The notes: generated by a model not told the origin, from the letters alone. A DNA stretch of 64,000 nt from Acinetobacter sp. ANC 3781 (GCF_004331285.1 NZ_SJOH01000012.1:1-64000); one strand, 5' to 3'; shown: positions 17,844-27,330, counted from the stretch's first letter. Program-made: numbers and translations.

Positions 17844-18836
17844 TTACCATTTGGCATAGTGCTGTTCCAACAAACCATATTCGTTTAACAAAACAATTTC
17901 CTGGTCATCTTGCTGAATGGTGCCGCTAATTTTGGCTTGCCATTGACTGAACTGACTGCCGACCAATCTTAAATTCAGATTTTCATAGCGTCGCCAGCCC
18001 GTTTTGACATCCAAATGAAGTTTTTCATCTAGCGATCGAATGGTCCAATGATCTTCACCCTGATGCTGGAATAAAACATCACTTACTGGATATAAAACTC
18101 CATTCACCCACAAACAGTTTTCGTTGCCAAAACTCTCATTCACGCCGGATGCCAAATTCAAACCTATTCGATTATTATGCGAATCCCAAAAATTACAGGA
18201 TAACCAGAACCAGGCTGTTTCTGGACGTAAAAAACCACAGGTATCGTCAAGTGAAGCAAAGGTTTTTTCATGAAACTGTATGGTTTGACCCTGTTTATTA
18301 ATAAAGAAACCTTCACAACCCAAAGTCGTGAGCTTCTGGGTATAGGTCCAGCCATTAATTCCCGTCGGGCTACACATACTGAGTGGATCTGTGCCGGCAC
18401 AAAAGATGCGTGCACTCAGCTTGATTTCACCATGTTTAGTCACATGGATATAACGCACGCCATTGGCATGCTGAATATCAATTTGAAAAGGTGATTTTGA
18501 GAAAAAACTCTGGTTATAAAGTGGTTGCTCATCAACAGTGGTATGGCGTGACAAAAAATTAATTGCGTTCCATTCTAAAACTTCAGCACGCTGATGATTA
18601 TAGATATAGAAAAAACCATGCCCTGCCCATGCAATATCTGCGATTGCCAGACCAATGGTGTAATGTTCATGTTGAATGCAGCAAAATTTAAATTTTTTAT
18701 ATTTTAATCGCTTGCGCCAACCCGTTAAAACCTTTCCATAAGGTGTTTTATACTGGTACTTATTTAAATCGATGGTCTTTGGGAGAGTACTAAAACGTCC
18801 ATAATGCGGTTGTCCATTTGATTGAATCAAATCCAT
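17844..18836 (-). CDS. DUF2804-family protein
   Basis: A 330-residue protein that fits the DUF2804 family (related to lipocalin-like/AttH-type beta proteins). It is rich in Trp, Tyr and Phe, with recurring patterns such as GHGFFYIYNH and ETAWFWLSCNFW, and has no signal peptide or membrane segment. Bacterial members are found near lipid-metabolism genes, and this one is next to a COG3687 hydrolase. The molecular function is unknown. It stands alone with about 170 bases of AT-rich DNA upstream. Confidence 0.8.
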   Translation of the reverse strand: MDLIQSNGQPHYGRFSTLPKTIDLNKYQYKTPYGKVLTGWRKRLKYKKFKFCCIQHEHYTIGLAIADIAWAGHGFFYIYNHQRAEVLEWNAINFLSRHTTVDEQPLYNQSFFSKSPFQIDIQHANGVRYIHVTKHGEIKLSARIFCAGTDPLSMCSPTGINGWTYTQKLTTLGCEGFFINKQGQTIQFHEKTFASLDDTCGFLRPETAWFWLSCNFWDSHNNRIGLNLASGVNESFGNENCLWVNGVLYPVSDVLFQHQGEDHWTIRSLDEKLHLDVKTGWRRYENLNLRLVGSQFSQWQAKISGTIQQDDQEIVLLNEYGLLEQHYAKW

Positions 18837-19009
18837 TTATCAAATTCCATCTAGCTAAGAGATCACAAATCCTTAATCTTATTATGCCCATATAAATCTA
18901 ACTTAAAAGTATCAAAAAGCATCTTTTCATCGAAAATATACAAAAAAGTATATTATTCCCAGATGTTTGTTATTTAATAAATATAATTTATTAATCAAAG
19001 AGATATAAA

Positions 19010-19528
19010 TCAGTTTCCAGAGAGCAGCAAATAAGTATTTTCCCAGTTATTTTCGCTAAATTCACCTTTCACCAATTGCACATAACGACCATGTACCTGA
19101 TCGATCGCAATACAATCATCTACCTCTAACACACGGTCGGTATGCTGTTTTTGCCAATGTTGTGCAAAGTAAGCTTTACCACTTTGTTTTGCCAGCATAG
19201 CATTTTGTGCCACCACTAAAATATAGCGATGCAATTCACCAAATTCACGAGCATCATAACCACCCAAATTAATTAAAAATAGCTTTTGTTCGGATGAATT
19301 CGGCTGGGCGTTACTAAATTGGATTTGATATTTTTCACCCTCAAATTCCACGCCATTAATTTGTGCCCAAGCATCAACATGCAAGCCTTTCTGTTCACCA
19401 AACCAGGCATTTTTTAGTTGAGGATAGGTCTCTTCTAATGAATCTCCCACTGCAAGTACTACATCATGAACTTCTGTATTGGCACGTACATGACGACCAC
19501 CGAGCATGACCATAAAAAGACTGGGCAT
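19010..19528 (-). CDS. DUF1543-domain protein
   Basis: A 172-residue cytosolic protein fitting the DUF1543 family. The N terminus FMVMLGGRHVRANTEVHDVV is the family hallmark, and a similar pattern (FLINLGGYDAREFGELH) recurs about 80 residues later, so it looks like an internal duplication of one fold. There are no catalytic motifs that I can name. A ribosome site AAAGGAAAT precedes the ATG. The structured repeat element described below lies directly upstream. Confidence 0.82.
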   Translation of the reverse strand: MPSLFMVMLGGRHVRANTEVHDVVLAVGDSLEETYPQLKNAWFGEQKGLHVDAWAQINGVEFEGEKYQIQFSNAQPNSSEQKLFLINLGGYDAREFGELHRYILVVAQNAMLAKQSGKAYFAQHWQKQHTDRVLEVDDCIAIDQVHGRYVQLVKGEFSENNWENTYLLLSGN

Positions 19529-19581
19529 TCTATTTCCTTTTTTGACACATTTTTTACAGCAATCATGCGATTCACGGAAAC

Positions 19582-19767
19582 GTCATTCGCAATTGTTCGA
19601 GGCAGACCACATTTCGATAGAGACGTTTTTGCAACTATATTAATCACATGAAAGTATAAGACGAGTTTTGCGAATGACAATGCCTTTGATTACTTTGAGC
19701 TTATTTAAAGTAACATTACGAGTTCTTTACATTTGAGTTATAAACCATAAGACTCCGTCAAAATGTA
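19582..19767 (+). repeat. Structured dispersed element, copy 1
   Basis: Alignable by eye with 24874-25055 across its full length, in the same orientation. It holds three stem-loops: outer arms GTCATTCGCAA (19582-19592) / TTGCGAATGAC (19668-19678); TTACTTT (19690-19696) / AAAGTAA (19707-19713); and TACATTT (19728-19734) / AAATGTA (19761-19767), whose loop carries TAAGACTCCGT. It lies in the gap between the DUF1543 gene and trpB, both leftward, so it runs antisense to them. The gap holds no gene. Confidence 0.8.
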
Positions 19768-19943
19768 GATATCTTCATAACCACAAAATTGAATTTGACT
19801 AGAGTTTTCATTGTTAGGAAATATCTTACTTTTGTTTCGGAAAAATTAACAAAACCATCTTGTTGAGCAGACATTACATCTATGTCGCCTTCCCGAACTG
19901 CAAATTAAAGCAAGTATTCTAAATTTAGCACCGATTTAAGTAA

Positions 19944-19980
19944 TAAAAAAATCGTGCTGAATTGCTTCGGCACGATCTTT
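19944..19980 (-). terminator. Terminator of trpF-trpB
   Basis: ATCGTGC / GCACGAT arms with a 12-base loop, followed leftward by a run of seven Ts. It lies about 55 bases beyond the trpB stop. Confidence 0.8.
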
Positions 19981-20034
19981 TTCAATATCCACCCTCTCCA
20001 AACCTCTCCCAGAGGGACAGGCTTAAGAGCGAAA

Positions 20035-21276
20035 TTACATCTCAACCATTTCTACGCCATCAATACGGGCAACCGTCATCAAGTCCTTATCACCACGACC
20101 TGAAACAGTGGCAATAATAATTTGATCTTTAGACATCGTTGGCGCAAGTTTGGTCACATAAGCCATGGCATGTGCACTTTCAAGCGCGGGAATAATCCCT
20201 TCAATCTGGGTTAAATCGCGGAAGCCTTGCAGCGCTTCCTGATCATTGATTGGCACATATTTGACGCGATCCATATCTTTTAAGAAACTGTGTTCAGGAC
20301 CTACCCCCGGATAATCCAGACCGGCAGAAATTGAATGCGTTTCAATGATTTGGCCTTGCTCATCCGACATCAAATAAGTACGGTTACCATGCAGTACACC
20401 AACATGACCTGCGTTTAGCGGCGCGGAGTGCTTACCAGTCTCAATACCATGACCTGCTGCTTCAACACCGTACATTTTCACATCTTCATCATTCAGGAAC
20501 GGATAGAATAAGCCCATCGCATTTGAACCACCGCCGACACATGCAACCAGGGCATCAGGTAAACGCCCTGCCTGCTCCTGAATCTGTTTACGTGCTTCAC
20601 GACCAATAATCGACTGGAAGTCACGAACCAGTTGCGGATATGGGTGCGGACCTGCAACTGTCCCAATCACGTAATAAGTTGAATCAACATTAGTTACCCA
20701 GTCACGCATCGCTTCGTTCATGGCATCTTTCAATGTTTTTGAACCGCTTTCTACCGGTACAACTGTAGCACCGAGTAAACGCATACGGTATACATTCATG
20801 GCTTGACGTTTAACATCGTCTGCACCCATGAACACCACACATTCAAGTCCTAAACGTGCAGCGATCGTAGCTGTTGCTACGCCATGCTGACCTGCGCCAG
20901 TTTCTGCAATAATCCGTTTTTTACCTGAAAGTTTAGCAAGTAGTGCCTGGCCAATAGTGTTGTTGACTTTGTGCGAACCGGTGTGATTCAAGTCTTCACG
21001 TTTTAAGTAAATTTGCGCACCACCCAACTCTTTTGACCATCGTTCAGCATGATAAAGTGGACTCGGACGACCTACATAGTAGGCTAAATCACGGTCGAAT
21101 TCTGCCAGAAACTGTTTATCATCTTTCATGCGGAAATAGAGCTTTTCCAAGTCTTCTAAAGCCGCCATCAGTGTTTCTGAGACAAAACGTCCGCCATGAA
21201 TACCGAAATGCCCGCGTTCGTCGGGGAATTGGGTATAGTCAACTTGACTGTTATGACCTTTATTTTGCTGATCCAC
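20035..21276 (-). CDS. trpB: Tryptophan synthase beta chain TrpB
   Basis: PLP enzyme that joins indole and serine to tryptophan in complex with TrpA. The PLP lysine is Lys103 in [12 protein letters not shown], and the phosphate-binding loop [10 protein letters not shown] is intact. I place the start at the GTG at 21276, because AAGGAG lies six bases upstream; the longer ATG-started reading would place that ribosome site inside the gene. This gives 413 residues. The start overlaps the end of trpF by 17 bases, so the two are coupled. Confidence 0.96.
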   Translation of the reverse strand: MDQQNKGHNSQVDYTQFPDERGHFGIHGGRFVSETLMAALEDLEKLYFRMKDDKQFLAEFDRDLAYYVGRPSPLYHAERWSKELGGAQIYLKREDLNHTGSHKVNNTIGQALLAKLSGKKRIIAETGAGQHGVATATIAARLGLECVVFMGADDVKRQAMNVYRMRLLGATVVPVESGSKTLKDAMNEAMRDWVTNVDSTYYVIGTVAGPHPYPQLVRDFQSIIGREARKQIQEQAGRLPDALVACVGGGSNAMGLFYPFLNDEDVKMYGVEAAGHGIETGKHSAPLNAGHVGVLHGNRTYLMSDEQGQIIETHSISAGLDYPGVGPEHSFLKDMDRVKYVPINDQEALQGFRDLTQIEGIIPALESAHAMAYVTKLAPTMSKDQIIIATVSGRGDKDLMTVARIDGVEMVEM

Positions 21277-21901
21277 GTTGGACTCCTTGCATAAACTGTT
21301 CAATGAGTTGTTGGTCTTTTATACCTTTTGCGGACTCTACGCCTCCGCTGACATCGACTGCATAAGCATTGGTCGTCTTTATAGCGTCTTCAATATTGTC
21401 AGGCTTTAAGCCGCCCGCCAAAATTAAAGGAATATCGAGTTTGGGGAATTTTGACCAGTCAAAGCTGTGCCCTGTTCCGCCCTTCAGTTCAGGATGCCAA
21501 GCATCCAATAATACTGCGCTTGCGCCTACATTTTGGTAGCTTTTTATAGTATTAATGACATCTAGCTCAGGTTTCACTTGTATTGCTTTATACCAGCGGC
21601 GACCGACCTGATTCGAAATGTGCTGACATTGTTCAGGTGTTTCATCACCATGGAACTGCAAAATATCGACTGGTGCGTGTTTTAAAATTTGCGCAATTTC
21701 ATCAAGCGATGCATTCACAAACAAACCCACAGTCTGCACATAGGCAGGTACATGCTGAATCAGTTCTTTCGCTTGCTCTTGGGTAACACTGCGTGGACTC
21801 GGTGAGAAAAATACAAAACCAATTGCATCTGCTCCGGCATTCACAACTGAATGTATATCTTCTATTCGTGTGATTCCGCAAATTTTGGCACGGGTTCGCA
21901 T
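21260..21901 (-). CDS. trpF: Phosphoribosylanthranilate isomerase TrpF
   Basis: Amadori isomerase of tryptophan synthesis, a TIM barrel of 213 residues from the ATG at 21901. The catalytic cysteine is in RAKICGITR at the N terminus and the general acid Asp is in LLDAWHPE. The phosphate site LAGGLKPDN and VDVSGGVES are present. The longer ATG reading adds 24 basic, unconserved residues. It is a stand-alone TrpF, not fused to TrpC, and precedes trpB with overlap. Confidence 0.95.
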   Translation of the reverse strand: MRTRAKICGITRIEDIHSVVNAGADAIGFVFFSPSPRSVTQEQAKELIQHVPAYVQTVGLFVNASLDEIAQILKHAPVDILQFHGDETPEQCQHISNQVGRRWYKAIQVKPELDVINTIKSYQNVGASAVLLDAWHPELKGGTGHSFDWSKFPKLDIPLILAGGLKPDNIEDAIKTTNAYAVDVSGGVESAKGIKDQQLIEQFMQGVQRGSAK

Positions 21902-22029
21902 ACACTTCGCTCTAATTTTTGGCTTAATCTTTGCCCGATTTATAGTCAGTCTATAAATATGGGGGCGAATCATTGTAATGCAATTTTAAAAGCTTGAGTA
22001 AAGTTCATCCGGAATAATATTGACATAGA

Positions 22030-22058
22030 TTGTCTAATGCATACACAAACCTTATACT
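22030..22058 (+). promoter_or_regulatory. Promoter of the cobalamin riboswitch-btuB transcript
   Basis: TTGTCT (22030-22035), a 17-base spacer and TATACT (22053-22058) make a good sigma-70 promoter. Transcription would start near 22065, just before the riboswitch core. Confidence 0.6.
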
Positions 22059-22079
22059 GCGCGCAAATGCAATAAGTCA

Positions 22080-22245
22080 TAGCAATATGCTTTAGGGAAG
22101 TTGGTGCAACTCCGACACTGCCCCCGCAACGGTAAAAATGAAAAGTAACTTTTATAAATCAATTGATTTACACCACTGCAGACTGATGTGGGAAGGTGAA
22201 GTTACAGTACATTCTATATGTCGCATTTGAGTCCGGAAACCTGCT
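22080..22245 (+). ncRNA. Cobalamin (B12) riboswitch
   Basis: The conserved core is plain: GGGAAGTTGGTGCAACTCC followed by GACACTGCCCCCGCAACGGTA, then GGGAAGGTGAAG further on and GAGTCCGGAAACCTGC at the 3' side. These are the hallmark junction segments of the adenosylcobalamin class. It sits between promoter and btuB start, so bound B12 derivative should lower BtuB synthesis. Ends are approximate. Confidence 0.93.
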
Positions 22246-22265
22246 TGTTGCTCCTTTAACTCAAT

Positions 22266-22284
22266 CATTCACGGGGGGTGAATG
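22266..22284 (+). promoter_or_regulatory. Ribosome-site hairpin before btuB
   Basis: CATTCAC (22266-22272) pairs with GTGAATG (22278-22284) and holds the G-rich ribosome site in its loop and stem, immediately before the ATG at 22286. It could be the expression platform of the riboswitch. Confidence 0.55.
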
Positions 22285-22285
22285 T

Positions 22286-24145
22286 ATGGAGCTTAAAAAC
22301 ATGTCTACTCTTTTTCAACCTACAGCTTTAGTGGGCGCAATCACTATTACGATGGGTTTTTCAACCAATGTTTCTGCAAATGAAACACCTGAAAAAGCTG
22401 CAGTAAACTCATCTTTAGAAACTTTAGTTATTACCGCTACTCGTTCTGAAGAAAAAATCGAAAATGTGCCTGCGCGGATATCAATTATCGAATCCGATAT
22501 TCTCGAACAATCTCCTATTGCCTCTTTTCCCGATCTGCTCAAACACGATGCTGCTATCAACATGGTTCAAAGTGGCGGTATGGGGCAACTTGCCGATATT
22601 TATTTACGTGGCACTGAATCTGACCATACTTTGATTTTACGTGATGGTGTACGGCTGAATAATGCATCTTCAGGTACAGCAAGCCTTGCTTTTATTGATA
22701 CCACAGATATTAAGCAAATTGAGATTTTAAAAGGCCCTGCATCTGTACTCTATGGTACGGATGCAATTGGCGGTGTAGTTCAATTGGTTTCCAAAACCCC
22801 GGAAAAAACAAGCGCATTTATCACCGGTGAAATCGGCGAACATCAAACCTATAAATCTGTCCTTGGCGCAGATTTAGCGGAAGACGGTTTCTATGCTCAG
22901 ATTCGTGGCCAACGTCTAGAGTCTAACGCCACTCAAGTCACTAATCAGAAAACTGATCGCTCAGAAACCGCTGCATTTGATCAAAAAGGTTATAGCGCCA
23001 AACTAGGCGTAGAAAAACAAAAAATTGCCGCATCTCTAGATTACAGCCGCAATGAAGGTAAAAATTTATATGATGCCTATGCGTTTGATGGCAGCTTGCT
23101 CAAACAGGATTTTGAAAACGAAATCGTTAATTTAAGAGGCCGCGCTAAGGTTACGGAAAACATTGAGCTGAATGGACGTTTATCTCAATTTAAAGATCAG
23201 GTCGAGCAAAAAGATTCGACTGATTTTGTGCATAGCAAAACCCAAGAAGCTGAACTTTACGGCAAATGGAACTTCTTGCCTCAGCACAGCATTCTTGCAG
23301 GTGTAACTCAGCGTAATCTTGATGCAGACATTTTGTCCTACGGTGCACCTTATCAGGAAGATATCGATTCCACCGGCTACTATGTACAGCATCAATTTAA
23401 AGGTGAAAAGCTCAATACCCAGGCCGGTATCCGCGTAGAAGACAATGAAAAATATGGCACGCATACGGTAGGGCAAGTCGCAGCGCGTTACCAGATTCTG
23501 CCTGCTACCAGTATTTACACCAATATTGGAACAGCATTTAAATCGCCTACCTTGAATGAGCTTTACAATGCCTGGAACGGCAATCCTGAACTTGCGCCAG
23601 AAGAGAGTATTTCCTATGAAGCAGGGATTGATCAGATTTTGCCTTTAGGCTTTAAAACTGGCCTATCTGCCTATTACACTGAAGTTGAAGACCTGATTGG
23701 ATCACAAAACTTCAGTCAGTTGAGCAATATTGATAAAGCCACTTATAAAGGCGGAGAGTTATATCTGGCTTGGCAACAAAATGATTTATTTGCCAAAACA
23801 GCTTATAGCTATGTGAAATCTGAAAATAATGAAACCCATCAGGATTTAAGCCGTCGCCCCCGTCAAGGTTTTACCTTAACAACTGGTTTGCAAAATGAAA
23901 TATATGGTATTAGTGCATCTTTAATAGCTAAATCCAAATCCAAAGAATGGGATGCCAACTACAAAACTCCGGGCTATGCGACTGTAGATGTAAATGCATT
24001 CTGGAATGTAAACCCAAATGTTAAACTCTTTACCAACATTCAAAACATTGGTGATGTTGAATACGAGACTGCATACCAAGACCGAAGCTACTACTATGTG
24101 AATGGCGGCCGTTTAGCTTCTGCTGGCGTGACATTCAAATACTAA
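22286..24145 (+). CDS. btuB: TonB-dependent vitamin B12 receptor BtuB
   Basis: Outer-membrane receptor that takes up cobalamins using TonB energy. From the ATG at 22286 (ribosome site GGGGGGTG) it has 619 residues, close to E. coli BtuB (614). Order: signal peptide to about residue 35, TonB box LETLVITATRSEE, plug domain with DIYLRGTESDHTLILRDGVR and KGPASVLYGTDAIGGVV, then a 22-stranded barrel ending in an aromatic residue (FKY). The riboswitch directly upstream identifies the substrate as a cobalamin. Next is the cob(I)alamin adenosyltransferase gene, giving an uptake-and-activation pair without B12 synthesis genes in view. Confidence 0.93.
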   Translation: MELKNMSTLFQPTALVGAITITMGFSTNVSANETPEKAAVNSSLETLVITATRSEEKIENVPARISIIESDILEQSPIASFPDLLKHDAAINMVQSGGMGQLADIYLRGTESDHTLILRDGVRLNNASSGTASLAFIDTTDIKQIEILKGPASVLYGTDAIGGVVQLVSKTPEKTSAFITGEIGEHQTYKSVLGADLAEDGFYAQIRGQRLESNATQVTNQKTDRSETAAFDQKGYSAKLGVEKQKIAASLDYSRNEGKNLYDAYAFDGSLLKQDFENEIVNLRGRAKVTENIELNGRLSQFKDQVEQKDSTDFVHSKTQEAELYGKWNFLPQHSILAGVTQRNLDADILSYGAPYQEDIDSTGYYVQHQFKGEKLNTQAGIRVEDNEKYGTHTVGQVAARYQILPATSIYTNIGTAFKSPTLNELYNAWNGNPELAPEESISYEAGIDQILPLGFKTGLSAYYTEVEDLIGSQNFSQLSNIDKATYKGGELYLAWQQNDLFAKTAYSYVKSENNETHQDLSRRPRQGFTLTTGLQNEIYGISASLIAKSKSKEWDANYKTPGYATVDVNAFWNVNPNVKLFTNIQNIGDVEYETAYQDRSYYYVNGGRLASAGVTFKY

Positions 24146-24240
24146 TTTCAACCAAGTTCAAGTAAATACTTTTGAGGATAATGTCATGCCTATGGCATTA
24201 TCCTTTTTATATTTAGAGATCAAAAATTTAAGGAATTCAA

Positions 24241-24819
24241 ATGGGCCACCGTTTAAGTAAAATTTATACCCGCACAGGCGACTCAGGCACAACTGGTCTT
24301 GGTGATGGTTCACGTGTAGCCAAAGATGATTTACGTATTGCCGCTTTAGGCGATGTTGATGAACTGAACTCTTGTATCGGTATTTTACGTTCACAAATTG
24401 CAATTAGCTCAATAGAAGAAAAAGCTCATTGGGATAAATCGCTTAGCTTAATTCAGCATTGGTTATTCGACTTAGGCGGTGAAGTCTGCATTCCGAACTA
24501 CAATATGGTCTTACCTGTTTCAGTTGAATTTTTGGAGAATGAAATTGACCGTATGAATGAAGCACTGCCGATGCTAAAAGACTTCATTTTACCTGCCGGA
24601 ACTTTAGCTTGCAGTTATGCACATCAAGCCCGTTCAGTATGCCGCCGTGCTGAGCGCAGCTTAATGTCGGTGCATACTCGAGATCAAAATATTCAAGCTC
24701 CTTCACTGCAACTCCTCAACCGCCTTTCCGACTGGCTATTTGTGGCATCTCGTACCTTGCAACGTGCTGAAGGTGGATCTGAGGTACTTTGGCAAAAGAA
24801 TATTAATGAAACGATTTGA
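24241..24819 (+). CDS. Cob(I)alamin adenosyltransferase, PduO type
   Basis: Transfers adenosyl from ATP to cob(I)alamin to give coenzyme B12. The 192 residues start with the family signature KIYTRTGDSGTTGLGDGSRV and GDVDELNS, and continue with the helical-bundle residues ARSVCRRAERSL near 138-149, all typical of PduO/MMAB enzymes rather than CobA/BtuR. It follows btuB by 95 bases, with no terminator between, so both are probably under the riboswitch. A ribosome site AAGGAATTCAA precedes the ATG. Confidence 0.93.
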   Translation: MGHRLSKIYTRTGDSGTTGLGDGSRVAKDDLRIAALGDVDELNSCIGILRSQIAISSIEEKAHWDKSLSLIQHWLFDLGGEVCIPNYNMVLPVSVEFLENEIDRMNEALPMLKDFILPAGTLACSYAHQARSVCRRAERSLMSVHTRDQNIQAPSLQLLNRLSDWLFVASRTLQRAEGGSEVLWQKNINETI

Positions 24820-24873
24820 TGACAAATTGATATTCAGAAATAGGAATTAGAGCGAGATTTGATACGCGAAAAT

Positions 24874-25055
24874 GTCATCCGCAAGTGTTTGAGGCAAGAC
24901 TTCATTAAAAAGTAATTGTTTCTGCGATGATTGTAATAAATGACAGTAGTTGTCGAGTTTTGCGGATGACAATGGTTTTGGTTACTTTTCCCAAAAGAAA
25001 AGTAACATATGAGCTCCCTCCCTACTATTACAAACAGTAAGACTCCGTTGTAATA
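24874..25055 (+). repeat. Structured dispersed element, copy 2
   Basis: Partner of 19582-19767. Outer arms GTCATCCGCAA (24874-24884) / TTGCGGATGAC (24960-24970); second hairpin GTTACTTTTC (24981-24990) / GAAAAGTAAC (24997-25006); third TATTACAA (25026-25033) / TTGTAATA (25048-25055) around the conserved GTAAGACTCCG. Outer and third stems differ in sequence from copy 1 yet remain perfectly paired. It lies between two rightward genes. Confidence 0.82.
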
Positions 25056-25090
25056 TCTTTGGTTAAATTAAAGTATATCGAGAATATGAA

Positions 25091-25807
25091 ATGAGAATCA
25101 TCGGACATCGTGGCGCACGTGGTGAAGCTCCCGAAAATACACTTGGTGGCTTTCAATACATTCATCACTTAGGCATTCGAGCAGTTGAATTCGACGTTCG
25201 CCAACTTAAAGATGGCGAACTCGTCATCATGCACGATGACAATTTCCTGCGTACCACGGGTCAGGGCAAAAATATTTACCAATGTTCTCGTTCTGAATTA
25301 CAGTCCTATAACCAGGCTTCCATTTGGCTAGACTGGAAAAACTTTGAAATTACCCCTACCCTTCAACAATCTCTTAAAATTATGCAGGACTTTGAGCATA
25401 TTGAAGTTGAAGTCAAAGCTGTTGCAACCATGGCTGAAGCTGAAAAACTGGTTTTAGAATTACAAAAACAATTACACAGTTTTGAACAAACCGCCGTGAT
25501 CACCAGTTTCGATTTAAAAATCCATCAGGCCTTAAAACAGCAGTACTCGATCTTTAAACGCGGCTTACTGGTTGAAGATGACATTCAACATAAAGCGATT
25601 GAACAGGCTTTAGAACTCGGTTGTTGCCAAATAGGCTGGATGAACTCACTGGCAACAGATGAAATCATTCGTGCAACACAACAAGCCCATTTAGAAATCA
25701 GTGTCTGGACAGTGAATGAGATTGAACGAGCGAAGCATCTGCAAAGCTTAGGCATTGACGGATTGATTACTGATTTTCCTAAAATGATGCTTCAACACTT
25801 ATCCTGA
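25091..25807 (+). CDS. Glycerophosphodiester phosphodiesterase
   Basis: Hydrolyses deacylated phospholipids to glycerol-3-phosphate and an alcohol. The 238-residue TIM-barrel protein has the full active-site set: GHRGARGEAPENT at the N terminus, VEFDVR with the metal-binding acidic pair, MHDDNFLRTT, and the C-terminal VWTVNEIE and GIDGLITDFP. No signal peptide is present, so it is a cytosolic UgpQ-like enzyme rather than periplasmic GlpQ. It is a single gene. The structured repeat copy 2 ends 36 bases upstream and may overlap its promoter. Confidence 0.93.
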   Translation: MRIIGHRGARGEAPENTLGGFQYIHHLGIRAVEFDVRQLKDGELVIMHDDNFLRTTGQGKNIYQCSRSELQSYNQASIWLDWKNFEITPTLQQSLKIMQDFEHIEVEVKAVATMAEAEKLVLELQKQLHSFEQTAVITSFDLKIHQALKQQYSIFKRGLLVEDDIQHKAIEQALELGCCQIGWMNSLATDEIIRATQQAHLEISVWTVNEIERAKHLQSLGIDGLITDFPKMMLQHLS

Positions 25808-26150
25808 TCATATAAAAAATATTGAGATATGGCGTCATTTAATAGGCTAAAAAGAATGAATAAATTTAATAATTTTGGTCAGAACAAACCCTTATTCTAT
25901 TGTTTAAATATGTTTTTTTAAGTCCTATCGTCCATATATAAATAAGATGTCCAAGCCTTCGATAAAATCAATAAAGACTACCAAGTATTCTGTTACTGTT
26001 TAGTACAATACACATGTAGAATAATGCTAGTGAAGATTTGTTCGCTCATGCTAATATTGATAACGTCTTAATCCTTATAAATTGTATTGAATAAGGATTC
26101 ATTTATACCTTACCTTTACCTTTTAAAAGGTTCTAGGAGTGCTGTTGGAG
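25808..26150. other. AT-rich gap without a gene
   Basis: No gene, RNA or clear hairpin is seen. TTGTAT (26082-26087) and TATACC (26104-26109), 16 bases apart, are a weak candidate promoter for the desaturase gene. Confidence 0.4.
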
Positions 26151-27317
26151 ATGAATGCTCCCTTACCCAAAGCCCCAATTAACTGGATTGCAGTGTTCGC
26201 ACTGGTACTTTTACCCATTGTGGCTGTAATCGCTATCCCTTTATATGCTTATCATCATGATTTTAGCTTAGGCGCATGGATCAGCTTATTTGTACTGCTC
26301 GGTGTGAGTAGTTTAGGGATTACTGCGGGTTATCACCGCTTATGGGCACATCGTGCTTATGAAGCAACCTTGCCATTAAAAATTATTTTAATGCTTATGG
26401 GTACTTTTGCGGTTCAAAATAGTATTTTGTTCTGGGCTTCAGGTCACCGTACCCATCACCGTCATGTTGATGATATCGAACAAGACCCATACTCAATTAA
26501 TAACGGCTTTTGGTATGCGCATATTGGATGGATGCTTCGCAACTATCCAGCAGCAGAAGCAAACTATAAAAATGCACCGGATTTGTTAAATGACAAAGTG
26601 GTGATGTTTCAGGACAAGTATTACATTCCTCTGGTTATTGCTGTACATGCCGTGATCCTTACTACGGTAGGTTGGGCAGTGGGTGATATGTGGGGCGTAT
26701 TGTTATTGGGTGGTTTACTTCGCCTGATCTTGAGCCATCACGTCACTTTCTTCATTAACTCACTCTGCCACATGTGGGGCAAACGTCCGTATACTGACGA
26801 AAACACTGCACGTGACAATTTCATTTTAGCGATTGCAACTTGGGGTGAGGGTTATCATAACTATCATCACATTTTCCAGTATGACTACCGAAATGGCGTG
26901 AAATGGTGGCAGTATGATCCAACGAAATGGCTGATCTGGTCATGTTCAAAACTTGGTTTAGCCAAGAACTTGCGTCGTATTCCAAGCTTTAATATTAAAA
27001 AAGCAGAATTGGCTATGCGCTTTAAATATGCTGAACAGGATTTGGCAGTTTATGGCCATAATGTCAACGAAGATATGGCGACTGCAAAACTCCGTATTGC
27101 ACAGGAGTATGAAGCGTTTACCCACACATTAAATGACTGGGCAAAACTGAAAGAACAAGAGATTCAAACAAAAAAAGCCTCCGTAGCTGAAAAGATTCAC
27201 CAAATCGACAGCAAACTTAAAGTTGATTTTCAATTGGTTGAACAGCGTCTTTCCCATCATCGCAATACCTTAAAAATTCTGATGCGGAATATTAAAAAGA
27301 ACACTATTTCCGAGTAA
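26151..27317 (+). CDS. Membrane acyl-CoA/acyl-lipid delta-9 desaturase
   Basis: Introduces a cis double bond into saturated acyl chains using a diiron centre and oxygen. The three histidine boxes are HRLWAH, HRTHHRH and HNYHH, in the order of the delta-9 desaturase family, with hydrophobic pairs at about 13-60 and 165-210. The 388-residue protein has an extra C-terminal helical tail of about 90 residues with many charged residues, probably coiled coil. I use the ATG at 26151; AGGAG lies eleven bases before it, and a TTG at 26145 is also possible. It likely tunes membrane fluidity. A terminator follows. Confidence 0.92.
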   Translation: MNAPLPKAPINWIAVFALVLLPIVAVIAIPLYAYHHDFSLGAWISLFVLLGVSSLGITAGYHRLWAHRAYEATLPLKIILMLMGTFAVQNSILFWASGHRTHHRHVDDIEQDPYSINNGFWYAHIGWMLRNYPAAEANYKNAPDLLNDKVVMFQDKYYIPLVIAVHAVILTTVGWAVGDMWGVLLLGGLLRLILSHHVTFFINSLCHMWGKRPYTDENTARDNFILAIATWGEGYHNYHHIFQYDYRNGVKWWQYDPTKWLIWSCSKLGLAKNLRRIPSFNIKKAELAMRFKYAEQDLAVYGHNVNEDMATAKLRIAQEYEAFTHTLNDWAKLKEQEIQTKKASVAEKIHQIDSKLKVDFQLVEQRLSHHRNTLKILMRNIKKNTISE

Positions 27318-27330
27318 AATCGGATTCAAT

